64,000 nt of DNA from an uncultured Clostridia bacterium (GTDB taxonomy: Bacteria; Bacillota; Clostridia; Lachnospirales; CAG-274): assembly GCA_947585865.1 (NCBI GenBank), contig CANPXH010000003.1, positions 1-64,000 on the forward strand, given 5' to 3'. The notes under the pieces were generated by a model. That model was not told where the DNA came from. It ran no database searches and saw only the letters and a program-made list of their open reading frames with translations. A program made the position numbers and the translations under genes. Positions 25,685-33,766 of the stretch are shown here, piece by piece; the first letter of the stretch is position 1; each line of letters begins with the position of its first letter.

Positions 25685-25712
25685 TTGCAATTTTTGAATT
25701 TTGTGTTATACT
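25685..25712 (+). promoter_or_regulatory. SigmaA promoter
   Basis: TTGCAA, 16-bp spacer and TATACT just after the DUF815 stop, 25 bp before the start of the small membrane protein gene. Confidence 0.65.
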
Positions 25713-25736
25713 TTATATACTTGGGAGGTGTATATT

Positions 25737-26105
25737 ATGACGAGTTTGGGAATATCTTTTGAAGAAATATTATATGCCGCTTTATTGGCATTTTGCATAA
25801 CCTGGTTTATAAATAACGTTATCAAAATACGTGCTCTTATGAAAGGACTTTCTGCCGCAAACAAGGATATAGCAAGCGTAATGAACAGATGCTATACCCT
25901 CTTCCCTATGGACAAAATGGAATTCCATGGGATAACATTTATAAGAGGTATGAAAATAAAGGTAACGACTACCGCCAACACTTTTTTTGAAGGCGAATTC
26001 ATAGGCAAAAATGCCAGAAATATGGTATGTATCAAAACAAAGAAATATATTATCGCTCACGAGCTCAATAATATTGCGAACATTGAGGTCTGTGAACAAA
26101 ACTGA
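25737..26105 (+). CDS. Small membrane-anchored hypothetical protein
   Basis: A 122-residue protein that I do not recognise. Residues about 7-28 form one hydrophobic segment (EEILYAALLAFCITWFINNVI); the remaining roughly 90 residues are basic and mixed alpha/beta, ending in KKYIIAHELNNIANIEV. The N-in or N-out topology cannot be fixed. ATG 25737 has GGGAGGTG six bases upstream, which fixes the start over upstream in-frame codons. It has its own promoter, so it need not be part of the decarboxylase operon. Confidence 0.75.
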   Translation: MTSLGISFEEILYAALLAFCITWFINNVIKIRALMKGLSAANKDIASVMNRCYTLFPMDKMEFHGITFIRGMKIKVTTTANTFFEGEFIGKNARNMVCIKTKKYIIAHELNNIANIEVCEQN

Positions 26106-26136
26106 TAAATTACCGATTCGGCGATATAAAGACTGT

Positions 26137-26222
26137 AAAAAAAGCTATCTTACGATAGCTTTTTTTAGCGTGTCGATTTTATCGACACGTTTGAAAGAAA
26201 TGCCTTTTGGCATTTCTTTCAG
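26137..26222. repeat. Three-hairpin repeat module, copy 2
   Basis: AAAAAAAGCTATC..GATAGCTTTTTTT (a good bidirectional terminator), then GTGTCGA..TCGACAC and TTGAAAGAAATG..CATTTCTTTCAG. Order, spacing and arm sequences match copy 1 at 14848; loops differ. It lies between converging genes. Confidence 0.85.
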
Positions 26223-26247
26223 TTTAGTATAGAATATAAAAATATCT

Positions 26248-26607
26248 TTATCCTATGATATCATCCTTCTTTTCAAGTATTGCGGCAACGGCAGCACAAG
26301 CCGGGCAGTCGCAGTACGCTGCGCCCTTCGCCTTTATTTCCTTGCCGTGAGCATTAAGCGCCGCTGCCTTTTCTTCTCCGAATATCTTTATGCCAAGCTC
26401 AGATCCCGTAAGCTCTATAAGCTGATCCACAGAAGTTATATCCTGCTCTATCTCGGCTATGAGAGCCTTTGATGCTTCGGCTTCCTTATCCGTTCCCACC
26501 GCCGCAAGCCACTGCTGAGCCGCTTCCTTGGCTTCCGCACAGCATGAAGGCGCCGCAATAAGGTCATTTACCTTTTCTGTTACATAGCTTAAATTTTCCT
26601 TTGTCAT
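26248..26607 (-). CDS. Conserved hypothetical protein with Cys-rich motifs
   Basis: A 119-residue mostly helical, Ala/Glu-rich protein. Two cysteine pairs stand out: PSCCAEAKEAAQQWL near residue 21 and YCDCPACAAVAAILEKKD near the C-terminus; the CDCPAC pattern could bind metal. I remember similar clostridial proteins carried in databases under the doubtful name 'heat-shock protein Hsp90', but it has no Hsp90 features. TAGGAGGT precedes ATG 26607. It is monocistronic as far as can be seen, facing a terminator module downstream. Confidence 0.75.
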   Translation of the reverse strand: MTKENLSYVTEKVNDLIAAPSCCAEAKEAAQQWLAAVGTDKEAEASKALIAEIEQDITSVDQLIELTGSELGIKIFGEEKAAALNAHGKEIKAKGAAYCDCPACAAVAAILEKKDDIIG

Positions 26608-26731
26608 TTTACATACCTCCTAATATATTTTATGATCATATTTTAACATATCCGCCTGTTTACTTCAATCGGTATATTTCATAAAAACTTTGGCGTCAAA
26701 TGACTTATACCGCCTTATCACCCCGGCATTA

Positions 26732-26757
26732 CAAAAGCTGCCGCAAATGCGGCAGCT
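26732..26757 (-). terminator. Hairpin terminator of the kinase-like gene
   Basis: AGCTGCCGC-attt-GCGGCAGCT followed by TTTTG on the minus strand, just after the stop at 26766. Confidence 0.85.
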
Positions 26758-26765
26758 CTATTTGT

Positions 26766-27374
26766 TCACCGATCTATTTTTTCTATGTAATCCATTATCA
26801 TATCTACGGCATTGTCTATACCCACCTTGGCTGTATTTATGCAAAGGTCGTAGTTCACAAGACAATCCCATGTCCTGCCGGTATAGAACTTATAATATGA
26901 AGCACGTTTTTTATCCTTCTTTTGGAGTATGGATGGTATGTCTTTGGCATCGCCGTAAAGTGCCTTATGTCTTTCCACTCTCCAGTCATTGTCGGAACGA
27001 ATAAATACCTTTACAAGTCTTTTCTCGTTTCTGAGCACATAATCGGAGCATCTGCCCATTACCACACAGGAATGTTCCGCCGCCGCTTTTCTTATTATCT
27101 CAGACTGTATGTTGAAAAGCCTGTCGTTATCAGGCACAACATTGCTGTGGCTGCTGCCGTTTACACCCATTACAAGAGAATACAAAAAACTGTTTGTAGC
27201 CGTTTCGTCAACTTTTTCAAAGGAAGACTCTGCATAGCCTATTTCCTTGGCTGCCATGCTCACCAGCTGCTCCTTATCATAAAAATCGGCATCCAATCTT
27301 TCAGCCAGCTTTTTACCTACTTCAAGACCCCCGCTACAGAATTGTCTGCATATAGTAACTGCAATTTTCTCCAT
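26766..27374 (-). CDS. Cytidylate kinase-like family protein
   Basis: A 202-residue P-loop NTPase-fold protein of the cytidylate kinase-like family common in Firmicutes and anaerobes. The start MEKIAVTICRQFCSGGLEVGKKLAERL resembles a nucleotide-binding loop but lacks a strict GxxGxGKS, as is usual in this family. SCVVMGRCSDYVL and the DWRVERH region (about residues 130-136) follow. The true substrate is unknown; it should not be taken as the main CMP kinase. ATG 27374 has GGGAGGCAGG upstream and a clear terminator follows the stop. Confidence 0.85.
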   Translation of the reverse strand: MEKIAVTICRQFCSGGLEVGKKLAERLDADFYDKEQLVSMAAKEIGYAESSFEKVDETATNSFLYSLVMGVNGSSHSNVVPDNDRLFNIQSEIIRKAAAEHSCVVMGRCSDYVLRNEKRLVKVFIRSDNDWRVERHKALYGDAKDIPSILQKKDKKRASYYKFYTGRTWDCLVNYDLCINTAKVGIDNAVDMIMDYIEKIDR

Positions 27375-27439
27375 AAATCCTGCCTCCCGTAAATATTCTT
27401 AAATATATTTTATTACAAAAAGGGGGATTTGTCAAAATA

Positions 27440-28087
27440 TTATTTGTTGTAATAGCCTTCCAATCTGTATATGGGCATACCCATGGCAGCAAATTTTTCT
27501 TCATATTCCGTCATAACATTGCCTTCAAAGCCGCTGTTGTGCAGGTCGAGAGTTATATTGTGGAGTCTCCAGCCCTTATCGGCTATTTCATTCAAGCTGA
27601 ATTCAAAGAATATTTTATTATCCGTCTTTAAGAAAAGCTCTCCGCCCTCCTTGCCGAAAAGGGTTTCATATAAATTCAGAAAATTTCTGTGAGTAAGCCT
27701 TCTCTTTGCCCATTTCTTTTTTCTGTGCCATGGATCAGAAAAATTACTGTATATCCTCTTTACCTCTCCCGTATCGAATACATCCAATATATTGGCAACA
27801 TCCTCCACAAAAAAGCGTATGTTGCTTCCCGTCTCTTTCTCACGGCTCTTTTTAAGAGCGGATACTATTATCTGCTCTTCTCTTTCTATGCCGATATAGT
27901 TTATATCGGGATAAAGCTTGCTCATGCTGCTGAGGAACTGTCCTTTGCCGCAGCCTATTTCAATATGGATTGGATTATCGTTGCCGAAAACCTCTCTCCA
28001 CCTGCCCTTGTATTGTGATGGTTCTGTAATTATTGCCTTGTTTGAAGACATCTCCGCTTCCGCCCAAGGCTTTTTTCTTATGCGCAT
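27440..28087 (-). CDS. trmB: tRNA (guanine-N7-)-methyltransferase
   Basis: Methylates N7 of G46 in the variable loop of tRNAs with S-adenosylmethionine. The 215-residue length is normal. The SAM-binding motif HIEIGCGKGQFL (about 41-52), YIGIEREEQ (about 65) and the TrmB-specific SNFSDPWHRKKKWAKRRL (about 114-131) are present. AAAGGAAATATT precedes ATG 28087. It lies 12 bp after the next upstream gene (28100-28963) and is probably co-transcribed with it. Confidence 0.95.
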   Translation of the reverse strand: MRIRKKPWAEAEMSSNKAIITEPSQYKGRWREVFGNDNPIHIEIGCGKGQFLSSMSKLYPDINYIGIEREEQIIVSALKKSREKETGSNIRFFVEDVANILDVFDTGEVKRIYSNFSDPWHRKKKWAKRRLTHRNFLNLYETLFGKEGGELFLKTDNKIFFEFSLNEIADKGWRLHNITLDLHNSGFEGNVMTEYEEKFAAMGMPIYRLEGYYNK

Positions 28088-28099
28088 AATATTTCCTTT

Positions 28100-28963
28100 C
28101 TAGCATTTTAAAATGCAATAGCAAAATCCACCGTTACGAATAGGGGCGTTGTCCTCTGTCTTAAACTGTGTAAAGCCTTGTACCATTGCTTCAAGCTTGT
28201 AATCACTGTCATATTTACAGGGCACGCCCAAATAGTAATTACCCTCATCATCCCTGCCCAAAAGCAGGTGTCTGTAATCTCTGCATCCCTTTATTACAAA
28301 GGGATTGTTTATGTAATGCCAAAGCTGCCTTATTAGCGATAGCTCCTTTAAGGAACCTCTGACCCACTTTATGCCGTCATCGCCAAACGGCTTCACGGCA
28401 TTCTTGCCAAACAAGGCATCTATGCTGCTTTCACAACCTATACGGGAATATTCCTTCATCTCCTGTATATCATCGTCAAGCTCATTTATAATGCATATCA
28501 GCTTTTCCTTGTTGGGAGAAACGGTCATATCCTCTTCCTTTGAAGGCTCCGCTATTGCCTTGGTCACCTCAGCCGCCTTTATCTCTTCCTTTGCCATAAG
28601 GCATTTTTGCCAATTATATTCGCCCTCTGTAAATCCTATGAGCGGCGATCTGTCTCCCGAAAGCACGACACAGGCTCTTATATCTGATATAGGCATACCT
28701 ATTGCTTCGGGTATGAATTCCCATTTGATCTCGCCTCTGCCGCCGCTGTCTATGTAAAGATGTGAAGTGACTTCCGCATAGTCATCCTCCGAAAGTATAC
28801 ATACCCTGTAGTCATACTCGTTCCTGATCCCCTGCACCTGCAGCAGCAGCCTGCCTATGCCGTTTCTGCACTCTATTACACATCTGCCTACTGCACCTCG
28901 TATATCCTTCGCATATCCGTCACAACCCTGCTTGAGAGCAATAAATAACCTTGAATAAGCCAT
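28100..28963 (-). CDS. Clostridial conserved protein, possible DUF7922/DUF6128-like
   Basis: A 287-residue soluble protein. The N-terminal about 110 residues (RLFIALKQGCDGYAKDIRG, RLLLQVQGIRNEY) and the C-terminal about 95 residues (LWHYINNPFVIKGCRDYRH, YYLGVPCKYDSDY) remind me of the N- and C-terminal domains of a clostridial protein family filed under DUF7922 and DUF6128. That recall is uncertain and the function is unknown. A charged linker joins the two parts. GGAGGGAAAAC precedes ATG 28963. Repeat cluster B ends up 79 bp upstream of the start. Confidence 0.7.
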   Translation of the reverse strand: MAYSRLFIALKQGCDGYAKDIRGAVGRCVIECRNGIGRLLLQVQGIRNEYDYRVCILSEDDYAEVTSHLYIDSGGRGEIKWEFIPEAIGMPISDIRACVVLSGDRSPLIGFTEGEYNWQKCLMAKEEIKAAEVTKAIAEPSKEEDMTVSPNKEKLICIINELDDDIQEMKEYSRIGCESSIDALFGKNAVKPFGDDGIKWVRGSLKELSLIRQLWHYINNPFVIKGCRDYRHLLLGRDDEGNYYLGVPCKYDSDYKLEAMVQGFTQFKTEDNAPIRNGGFCYCILKC

Positions 28964-29041
28964 GTTTTCCCTCCGAATAAAGTTTATACCTTATTCAGTA
29001 TATGTGGTCGGAAATGTAAATATGTGGGGGTTTTTATTTAT

Positions 29042-29951
29042 CTTACTTTAAAAAGTAAGCAAATTTATTTGTACTTTTTTGCGAAAAAAGTACCAAAAAC
29101 ATTCAGTGTTTTTTGATTTGGAGATTTCATATTTTTTATATAAGCTTCATTTATCTTACTTTAAAAAGTAAGTAAATCTTATGTACTTTTTTGCGAAAAA
29201 AGTACCAAAAACATTCAGTGTTTTTTGATTTGGAGATTTCATATTTTTTATATAAGCTTCATTTATCTTACTTTAAAAAGTAAGTAAATTTATTTGTACT
29301 TTTTTTGAAAAAAGTACCAAAAACGTGGGGAGTTCCGATTCTCCCCACACCCCTTAAACGGCTTTTGGGGCTCGAAAGTAATTTTATTTCATAACTTCTG
29401 ACCCCAAAAGAAGCAAGGCTTCTGCCTGACCACCTTGCGGTCGGCAGAAGGAGAAATTTCTCAAAAAAATTACTGATGAAATGGATTACATATGGTCATC
29501 CCACTTACAGTAAAAAAATTCTATATTTTTTGAAATCTCTTTTTTAACAGCCACAATAAACTAAAGAGAGATTAATAATCAATCACATTACTATATGATA
29601 CAATTTGTCCAAGTCTTAAGGTTTTCCGATTTGAAAAGCTAACATTTATGTGAAGCCTCACCTCCCACAGCCGCAACGTGGCTAAGTGGGAGCCCGATTC
29701 TTTTGGGGTCAAAAGTTATGCGGTAAGATGATTTCGTACCCCAAAAGCCGTTCGGAGGGGGTGGGAACCATCGGAAGGTTCCCACGTTTTTGGTACTTTT
29801 TTCGCAAAAAAGTACATAAAGTTTGCTTACTTTTTAAAGTAAGATAAATGAAGTTTATATAAAAAATACAGAAACAACAAAGAAAAAACACCGAATGTTT
29901 TGGTACTTTTTCAAAAAAGTACATAAAATTTGCTTACTTTTATAAAGTAAG
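29042..29951. repeat. Modular hairpin repeat cluster, copy B
   Basis: A 910-bp cluster. Three tandem end units with 112-113 bp period start at 29042, 29155 and 29267 (each CTTACTTTAAAAAGTAAG plus a GTAC palindrome). The last unit leads into arm Y (about 29325-29450), a divergent centre, arm X in inverse orientation (about 29650-29785) and the right end (29826-29843). A further solo end unit lies at 29900-29951. Arms X and Y here lack inserts W and Z, giving empty sites for comparison. No gene is seen. The cluster ends 12 bp from the rsmA stop. Confidence 0.88.
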
Positions 29952-29962
29952 CTAAACAAAAC

Positions 29963-30811
29963 TTACAACTCATTGCATATCCTTGCATAATCCCAAAGAG
30001 TAAGGCTTTCTCCCCGTATCCTTTCATCATAACCCAAAGACACAAGGAGCCTGCCTATTTCTTCCTTGGTCATATCGAGTATGCCGCTGTTGAATATACA
30101 GTTGACAAGAGTTTTTCTTCTCTGTGAAAAGGCAGCTTTTATAAACGCAAACATAAACGCCTCATCCTTAACGCATACGGGAGGCTTATCCAATATTGTC
30201 AGCTTTATAACGGCGGAATCCACATTTGGCCTTGGCATAAAGCAATTTTGAGGCACATTGGCCACAAGATAGGGCTCGCAGTAATATTGGGTCACAAGAG
30301 AAAGGGAGCCGTAGTCCTTTGCAGACGGCTTGGCATTCATTCTGTAGGCGACCTCTTTTTGTATCATTACTGTAAGGCTTTCCATGGGAATATGCTTTTC
30401 AAGTATGGTCATTATAATAGGCGTCGTAATATTGTACGGAAGGTTTGCCACCATTTTGACCTTCATGCCCTCATACTTTTCTATAAGGGCATTTAGGTCT
30501 ACCTTCAATATATCCTCGTTTATGATCTCTATATTGTCATAATCTTCCAAAAGCTCCTCCAGTATAGGCACAAGGGTCTTATCTATCTCTACGGACACTA
30601 TCTTGCCTGCCCTTTTGGCCATAGCCTGAGTAAGCGTACCTATACCCGGACCCACCTCTATTATAAGATCATTTTCGTTTATATCGGCTGCATTAACGAT
30701 CTTGTCCAAAACTCTTTCGTCTACAAGAAAATTCTGGCCAAAATTTTTTTTGAAATTAAATTCGTATTTTTTTATTATCTGCTTTGTCTTGTATGCTAAA
30801 CTTGCTTCCAT
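29963..30811 (-). CDS. rsmA: 16S rRNA (adenine1518/1519-N6)-dimethyltransferase
   Basis: KsgA/RsmA dimethylates two adjacent adenosines near the 3' end of 16S rRNA. The 282-residue protein has KKNFGQNFLVD (about 21-31), the SAM motif IIEVGPGIGTLTQ (about 50-62), DILKVDL (about 100) and the catalytic NLPYNITTPII (about 122-132). It starts 2 bp after the alaS stop, with only weak Shine-Dalgarno, so coupling to alaS is likely and it may share the T-box control. A repeat cluster abuts its 3' end. Confidence 0.95.
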   Translation of the reverse strand: MEASLAYKTKQIIKKYEFNFKKNFGQNFLVDERVLDKIVNAADINENDLIIEVGPGIGTLTQAMAKRAGKIVSVEIDKTLVPILEELLEDYDNIEIINEDILKVDLNALIEKYEGMKVKMVANLPYNITTPIIMTILEKHIPMESLTVMIQKEVAYRMNAKPSAKDYGSLSLVTQYYCEPYLVANVPQNCFMPRPNVDSAVIKLTILDKPPVCVKDEAFMFAFIKAAFSQRRKTLVNCIFNSGILDMTKEEIGRLLVSLGYDERIRGESLTLWDYARICNEL

Positions 30812-30813
30812 AC

Positions 30814-33453
30814 TTATTTTATCATACCCTCAATAGTCTTCTTGGCAGTTTCCAAAGCGTCGGGTATCTTGGATGTGTCCTTGCCGCCTGCCTGTGCCAT
30901 ATTTGCACGGCCGCCGCCGCCACCGCCGCATACCGTTGCGGCATCCTTTACTATCTTGCCCGCATTGGCTCCCGCCTTAACGGCATCGTCACTGCACATT
31001 ACCACAAAGCTGCACTTGCCGCCTTCTCCGCTTGCAAGAACGATGATGCCGTTCATCTTTTCCTTTATCTGATCGCCCATGGTTCTTAAGGCATTCATAT
31101 CAAGGCCCTTTACCTCAGCGGCAACAATGTCTATGCCCTTTATACTTACCTTTGAATTGATAATATCATCCACAAGTGAGCCGCTCATTTTAGCCTTAAG
31201 GCTTTCTGCTTCTTTTGAAAGTCTCTTGTTTTCTTCCAAAATATGCTCTATTTTCTTAGGCAGCTCGCCTGCGGTTGTTTTTAATACATCTGCAACTGTC
31301 TTTAAAATATAGCCTACCTCGTCAAGATAATTGAGAGCGCCCGCACCCGTAATGGCTTCTATCCTTCTTACGCCTGCTGCCACGCCGCTTTCGGACAAAA
31401 GCTTGAACACACCGCAGTAGGCAGAATTAGTAAGATGTGTGCCGCCGCAGAATTCTATAGAGTAGCCGCCTATGTTTACGACTCTTACGACCTCGCCGTA
31501 CTTCTCGCCGAAAAGCGCAACGGCTCCTGTCTTTTTAGCCTCTTCAAGGCTCATTTCCTTTACTTCTACGGGAAGAGCCTCAAGTATCTTTTCATTTACC
31601 TTTTTCTCAATGGTGTCAAGAGTTTCCTTGTCTATAGCTTCAAAATGAGTAAAGTCAAACCTCAGTCTCTTATCGCTTACATAAGATCCCGCCTGCTCAA
31701 CATGAGAGCCAAGCACCTCTCTGAGCACCGCCTGTAATATATGGGTAGCCGTGTGATTCCTTGCCGTTGCAAGTCTCTTTTCGCTGTCCACAGCAAGTGT
31801 TACCGTATCTCCCGTATGGATCGTGCCCGTAGTCACCTTGCCTGTGTGTATGAACTTGTTGCCGCCGAACTTTGTGCAATCCTCTATTTCTATGCCCAGA
31901 TCACCGGCGCCTACGATAACGCCCTTGTCGCCTGTCTGACCGCCCATTTCTGCATAGAACGGAGTTTTGTCCACTATTACCGCAACATTATCTCCCGCCT
32001 TGGCCTCGTTTACTATTTCGTCATTCACCACAAGAGCAAGTACGGTACCCTTTCCCATGAGCTCGTCATATCCGTTAAATTCCGTGGACATAGCGGGATC
32101 AAGGCGGTGGAACACCGTTTCCTCGGCTCCCATATAGGTATCCGTAGCTCTGGCATTTCTGGCTCTTGTCCTCTGCTTTTCCATTTCCGCCTTAAAGGCT
32201 TCCATATCAAATGTAAAGCCGTCTTCGGCAAGTATCTCTTCCATAAGATCTACGGGGAAGCCATAAGTATCATACATTCTGAACGAATCGGCACCGCCCA
32301 GTACATTCTTGCCCTGAGCCTTCAATTCCTTGAGCTTATCCGCAAGCATAGCCATACCTGTGTCAAGAGTATTGTAAAATCTCTCTTCCTCGGTGGAAAG
32401 TACCTTAAGTATCATATCCTGTTTTTCCACAAGCTCGGGATATGCCTTGCCTGAATTTTCTATAACTATCCTGCTGAGCTCCGCAAGGAATTTTCTGTCG
32501 ATGCCCAAAAGCTTGCCATGCCTTGCCGCCCTTCTCAGAAGACGTCTTAAAACATAGCCTCTGCCTTCGTTTGAAGGAAGCACGCCGTCAGCCGTCATAA
32601 ATGTGACTGAACGCATATGGTCTGTTATGACTCTTATTGAAACATCCTTCTTTTCGTCTTCGCCATACTTTGCCCCGCATATATCGCATACAGCATCTCT
32701 TATGGCCTTTACGGTATCTACGTCAAATATGGAATTGACGCCCTGCATAACTGTTGCGATCCTTTCAAGACCCATTCCCGTATCGATATTGGGATGATCC
32801 AGATCGGAATATGTGCCGTCTTCTTCCTTGTTGAACTGAGTAAACACAAGGTTCCATATTTCCATATATCTGTCGCAGTCGCAGCCTACGGTACAATCGG
32901 GCTTGCCGCAGCCGTATTCCTCGCCCTTGTCATAGTATATCTCTGAGCAAGGACCGCAGGGGCCTACGCCATGTTCCCAAAAGTTATCCTCCTTGCCCAT
33001 TCTGAATATCCTCTCCGGGGCAAGGCCTATTTCCTTGTTCCATATATCATAGGCCTCATCGTCATCCTGATATACGGATACATAAAGCCTGTCCTCAGGC
33101 AGCTCCACTACCTTTGTAAAAAATTCCCATGCCCATGCAATAGCCTCATGCTTAAAGTAATCGCCAAATGAGAAATTGCCCAGCATCTCAAAGAATGTGC
33201 CGTGCCTTGCAGTCTTTCCCACGTTTTCTATATCCCCTGTTCTTATACACTTTTGGCAGGTAGTCACTCTCTTGCGGGGAGGTATCTGCTGACCTGTAAA
33301 GAACGGCTTTAACGGAGCCATACCCGAATTGATGAGCAAAAGGCTCTTGTCATTATGAGGCACAAGAGAAGCGCTTGCCATTCTCAAATGACCCTTTGAC
33401 TCAAAAAACTCCAAAAATTTTTCTCTTAATTCGTTTACACCCATGAATTTCAT
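30814..33453 (-). CDS. alaS: Alanyl-tRNA synthetase
   Basis: Class II synthetase charging tRNA-Ala. The 879-residue protein is full length: N-terminal catalytic core (about 1-240: LRMASASLVPHNDKSLLLINSGMAPLKPFF, HGTFFEMLGNFSFGDYFK), a tRNA-recognition helical part, and the editing domain with the zinc-binding HTATH (about 563-567) and EFCGGTHL (about 668). The C-terminal DHHA1 domain ends with CGGGGGGRANMAQAGG. A T-box leader precedes it, which indicates control by uncharged tRNA-Ala, and rsmA follows with a 2-bp gap. Confidence 0.97.
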   Translation of the reverse strand: MKFMGVNELREKFLEFFESKGHLRMASASLVPHNDKSLLLINSGMAPLKPFFTGQQIPPRKRVTTCQKCIRTGDIENVGKTARHGTFFEMLGNFSFGDYFKHEAIAWAWEFFTKVVELPEDRLYVSVYQDDDEAYDIWNKEIGLAPERIFRMGKEDNFWEHGVGPCGPCSEIYYDKGEEYGCGKPDCTVGCDCDRYMEIWNLVFTQFNKEEDGTYSDLDHPNIDTGMGLERIATVMQGVNSIFDVDTVKAIRDAVCDICGAKYGEDEKKDVSIRVITDHMRSVTFMTADGVLPSNEGRGYVLRRLLRRAARHGKLLGIDRKFLAELSRIVIENSGKAYPELVEKQDMILKVLSTEEERFYNTLDTGMAMLADKLKELKAQGKNVLGGADSFRMYDTYGFPVDLMEEILAEDGFTFDMEAFKAEMEKQRTRARNARATDTYMGAEETVFHRLDPAMSTEFNGYDELMGKGTVLALVVNDEIVNEAKAGDNVAVIVDKTPFYAEMGGQTGDKGVIVGAGDLGIEIEDCTKFGGNKFIHTGKVTTGTIHTGDTVTLAVDSEKRLATARNHTATHILQAVLREVLGSHVEQAGSYVSDKRLRFDFTHFEAIDKETLDTIEKKVNEKILEALPVEVKEMSLEEAKKTGAVALFGEKYGEVVRVVNIGGYSIEFCGGTHLTNSAYCGVFKLLSESGVAAGVRRIEAITGAGALNYLDEVGYILKTVADVLKTTAGELPKKIEHILEENKRLSKEAESLKAKMSGSLVDDIINSKVSIKGIDIVAAEVKGLDMNALRTMGDQIKEKMNGIIVLASGEGGKCSFVVMCSDDAVKAGANAGKIVKDAATVCGGGGGGRANMAQAGGKDTSKIPDALETAKKTIEGMIK

Positions 33454-33473
33454 TTTGCTTTTCCTCCATAAAT

Positions 33474-33724
33474 AAATATCCCCCGAAGCCCATAGGCCTC
33501 AGGGGCGTAATAAATTACACGGTACCACCCTGCTTATACGTCAAGCGTATATCTCGGATATCCTTTAACGCAGACACAGCGGCGGAGTATTGATCCGCAC
33601 GGGAGATTTCTCTCATAAGGGAGCTTCACTTTATACATTGCAGATGCTCTCACCTTCCGCATCCTCTCTGAAGCCTTTGCATAAAGCTACTTATCCTGCC
33701 GTTTTCACATCATTTTCACATCAG
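33474..33724 (-). ncRNA. T-box leader of alaS
   Basis: The conserved T-box AGGGTGGTACCGTG lies at 33518-33531 (minus strand), followed by a terminator hairpin (GCCCCTGAGGCC..GGGCTTCGGGGG then ATATTT) at about 33478-33506. Upstream, the roughly 200-nt Stem I region has an AGTA motif and a GAAGCTC segment whose GCU would be the alanine specifier codon. Uncharged tRNA-Ala would stabilise the antiterminator. Confidence 0.92.
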
Positions 33725-33729
33725 CTATT

Positions 33730-33758
33730 ATTATATATAAACCAATGGGATTTGTCAA
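33730..33758 (-). promoter_or_regulatory. SigmaA promoter of alaS
   Basis: Minus strand TTGACA, 17-bp spacer, TATAAT; transcription would start at about 33724, directly at the T-box leader. Confidence 0.85.
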
Positions 33759-33766
33759 GCACAGCT

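Noticed and set aside
29042-29330. Tandem 112-bp units considered as a CRISPR array
   Set aside because: Units and their spacers are near-identical, too long, and each contains two palindromes; no cas genes are present.
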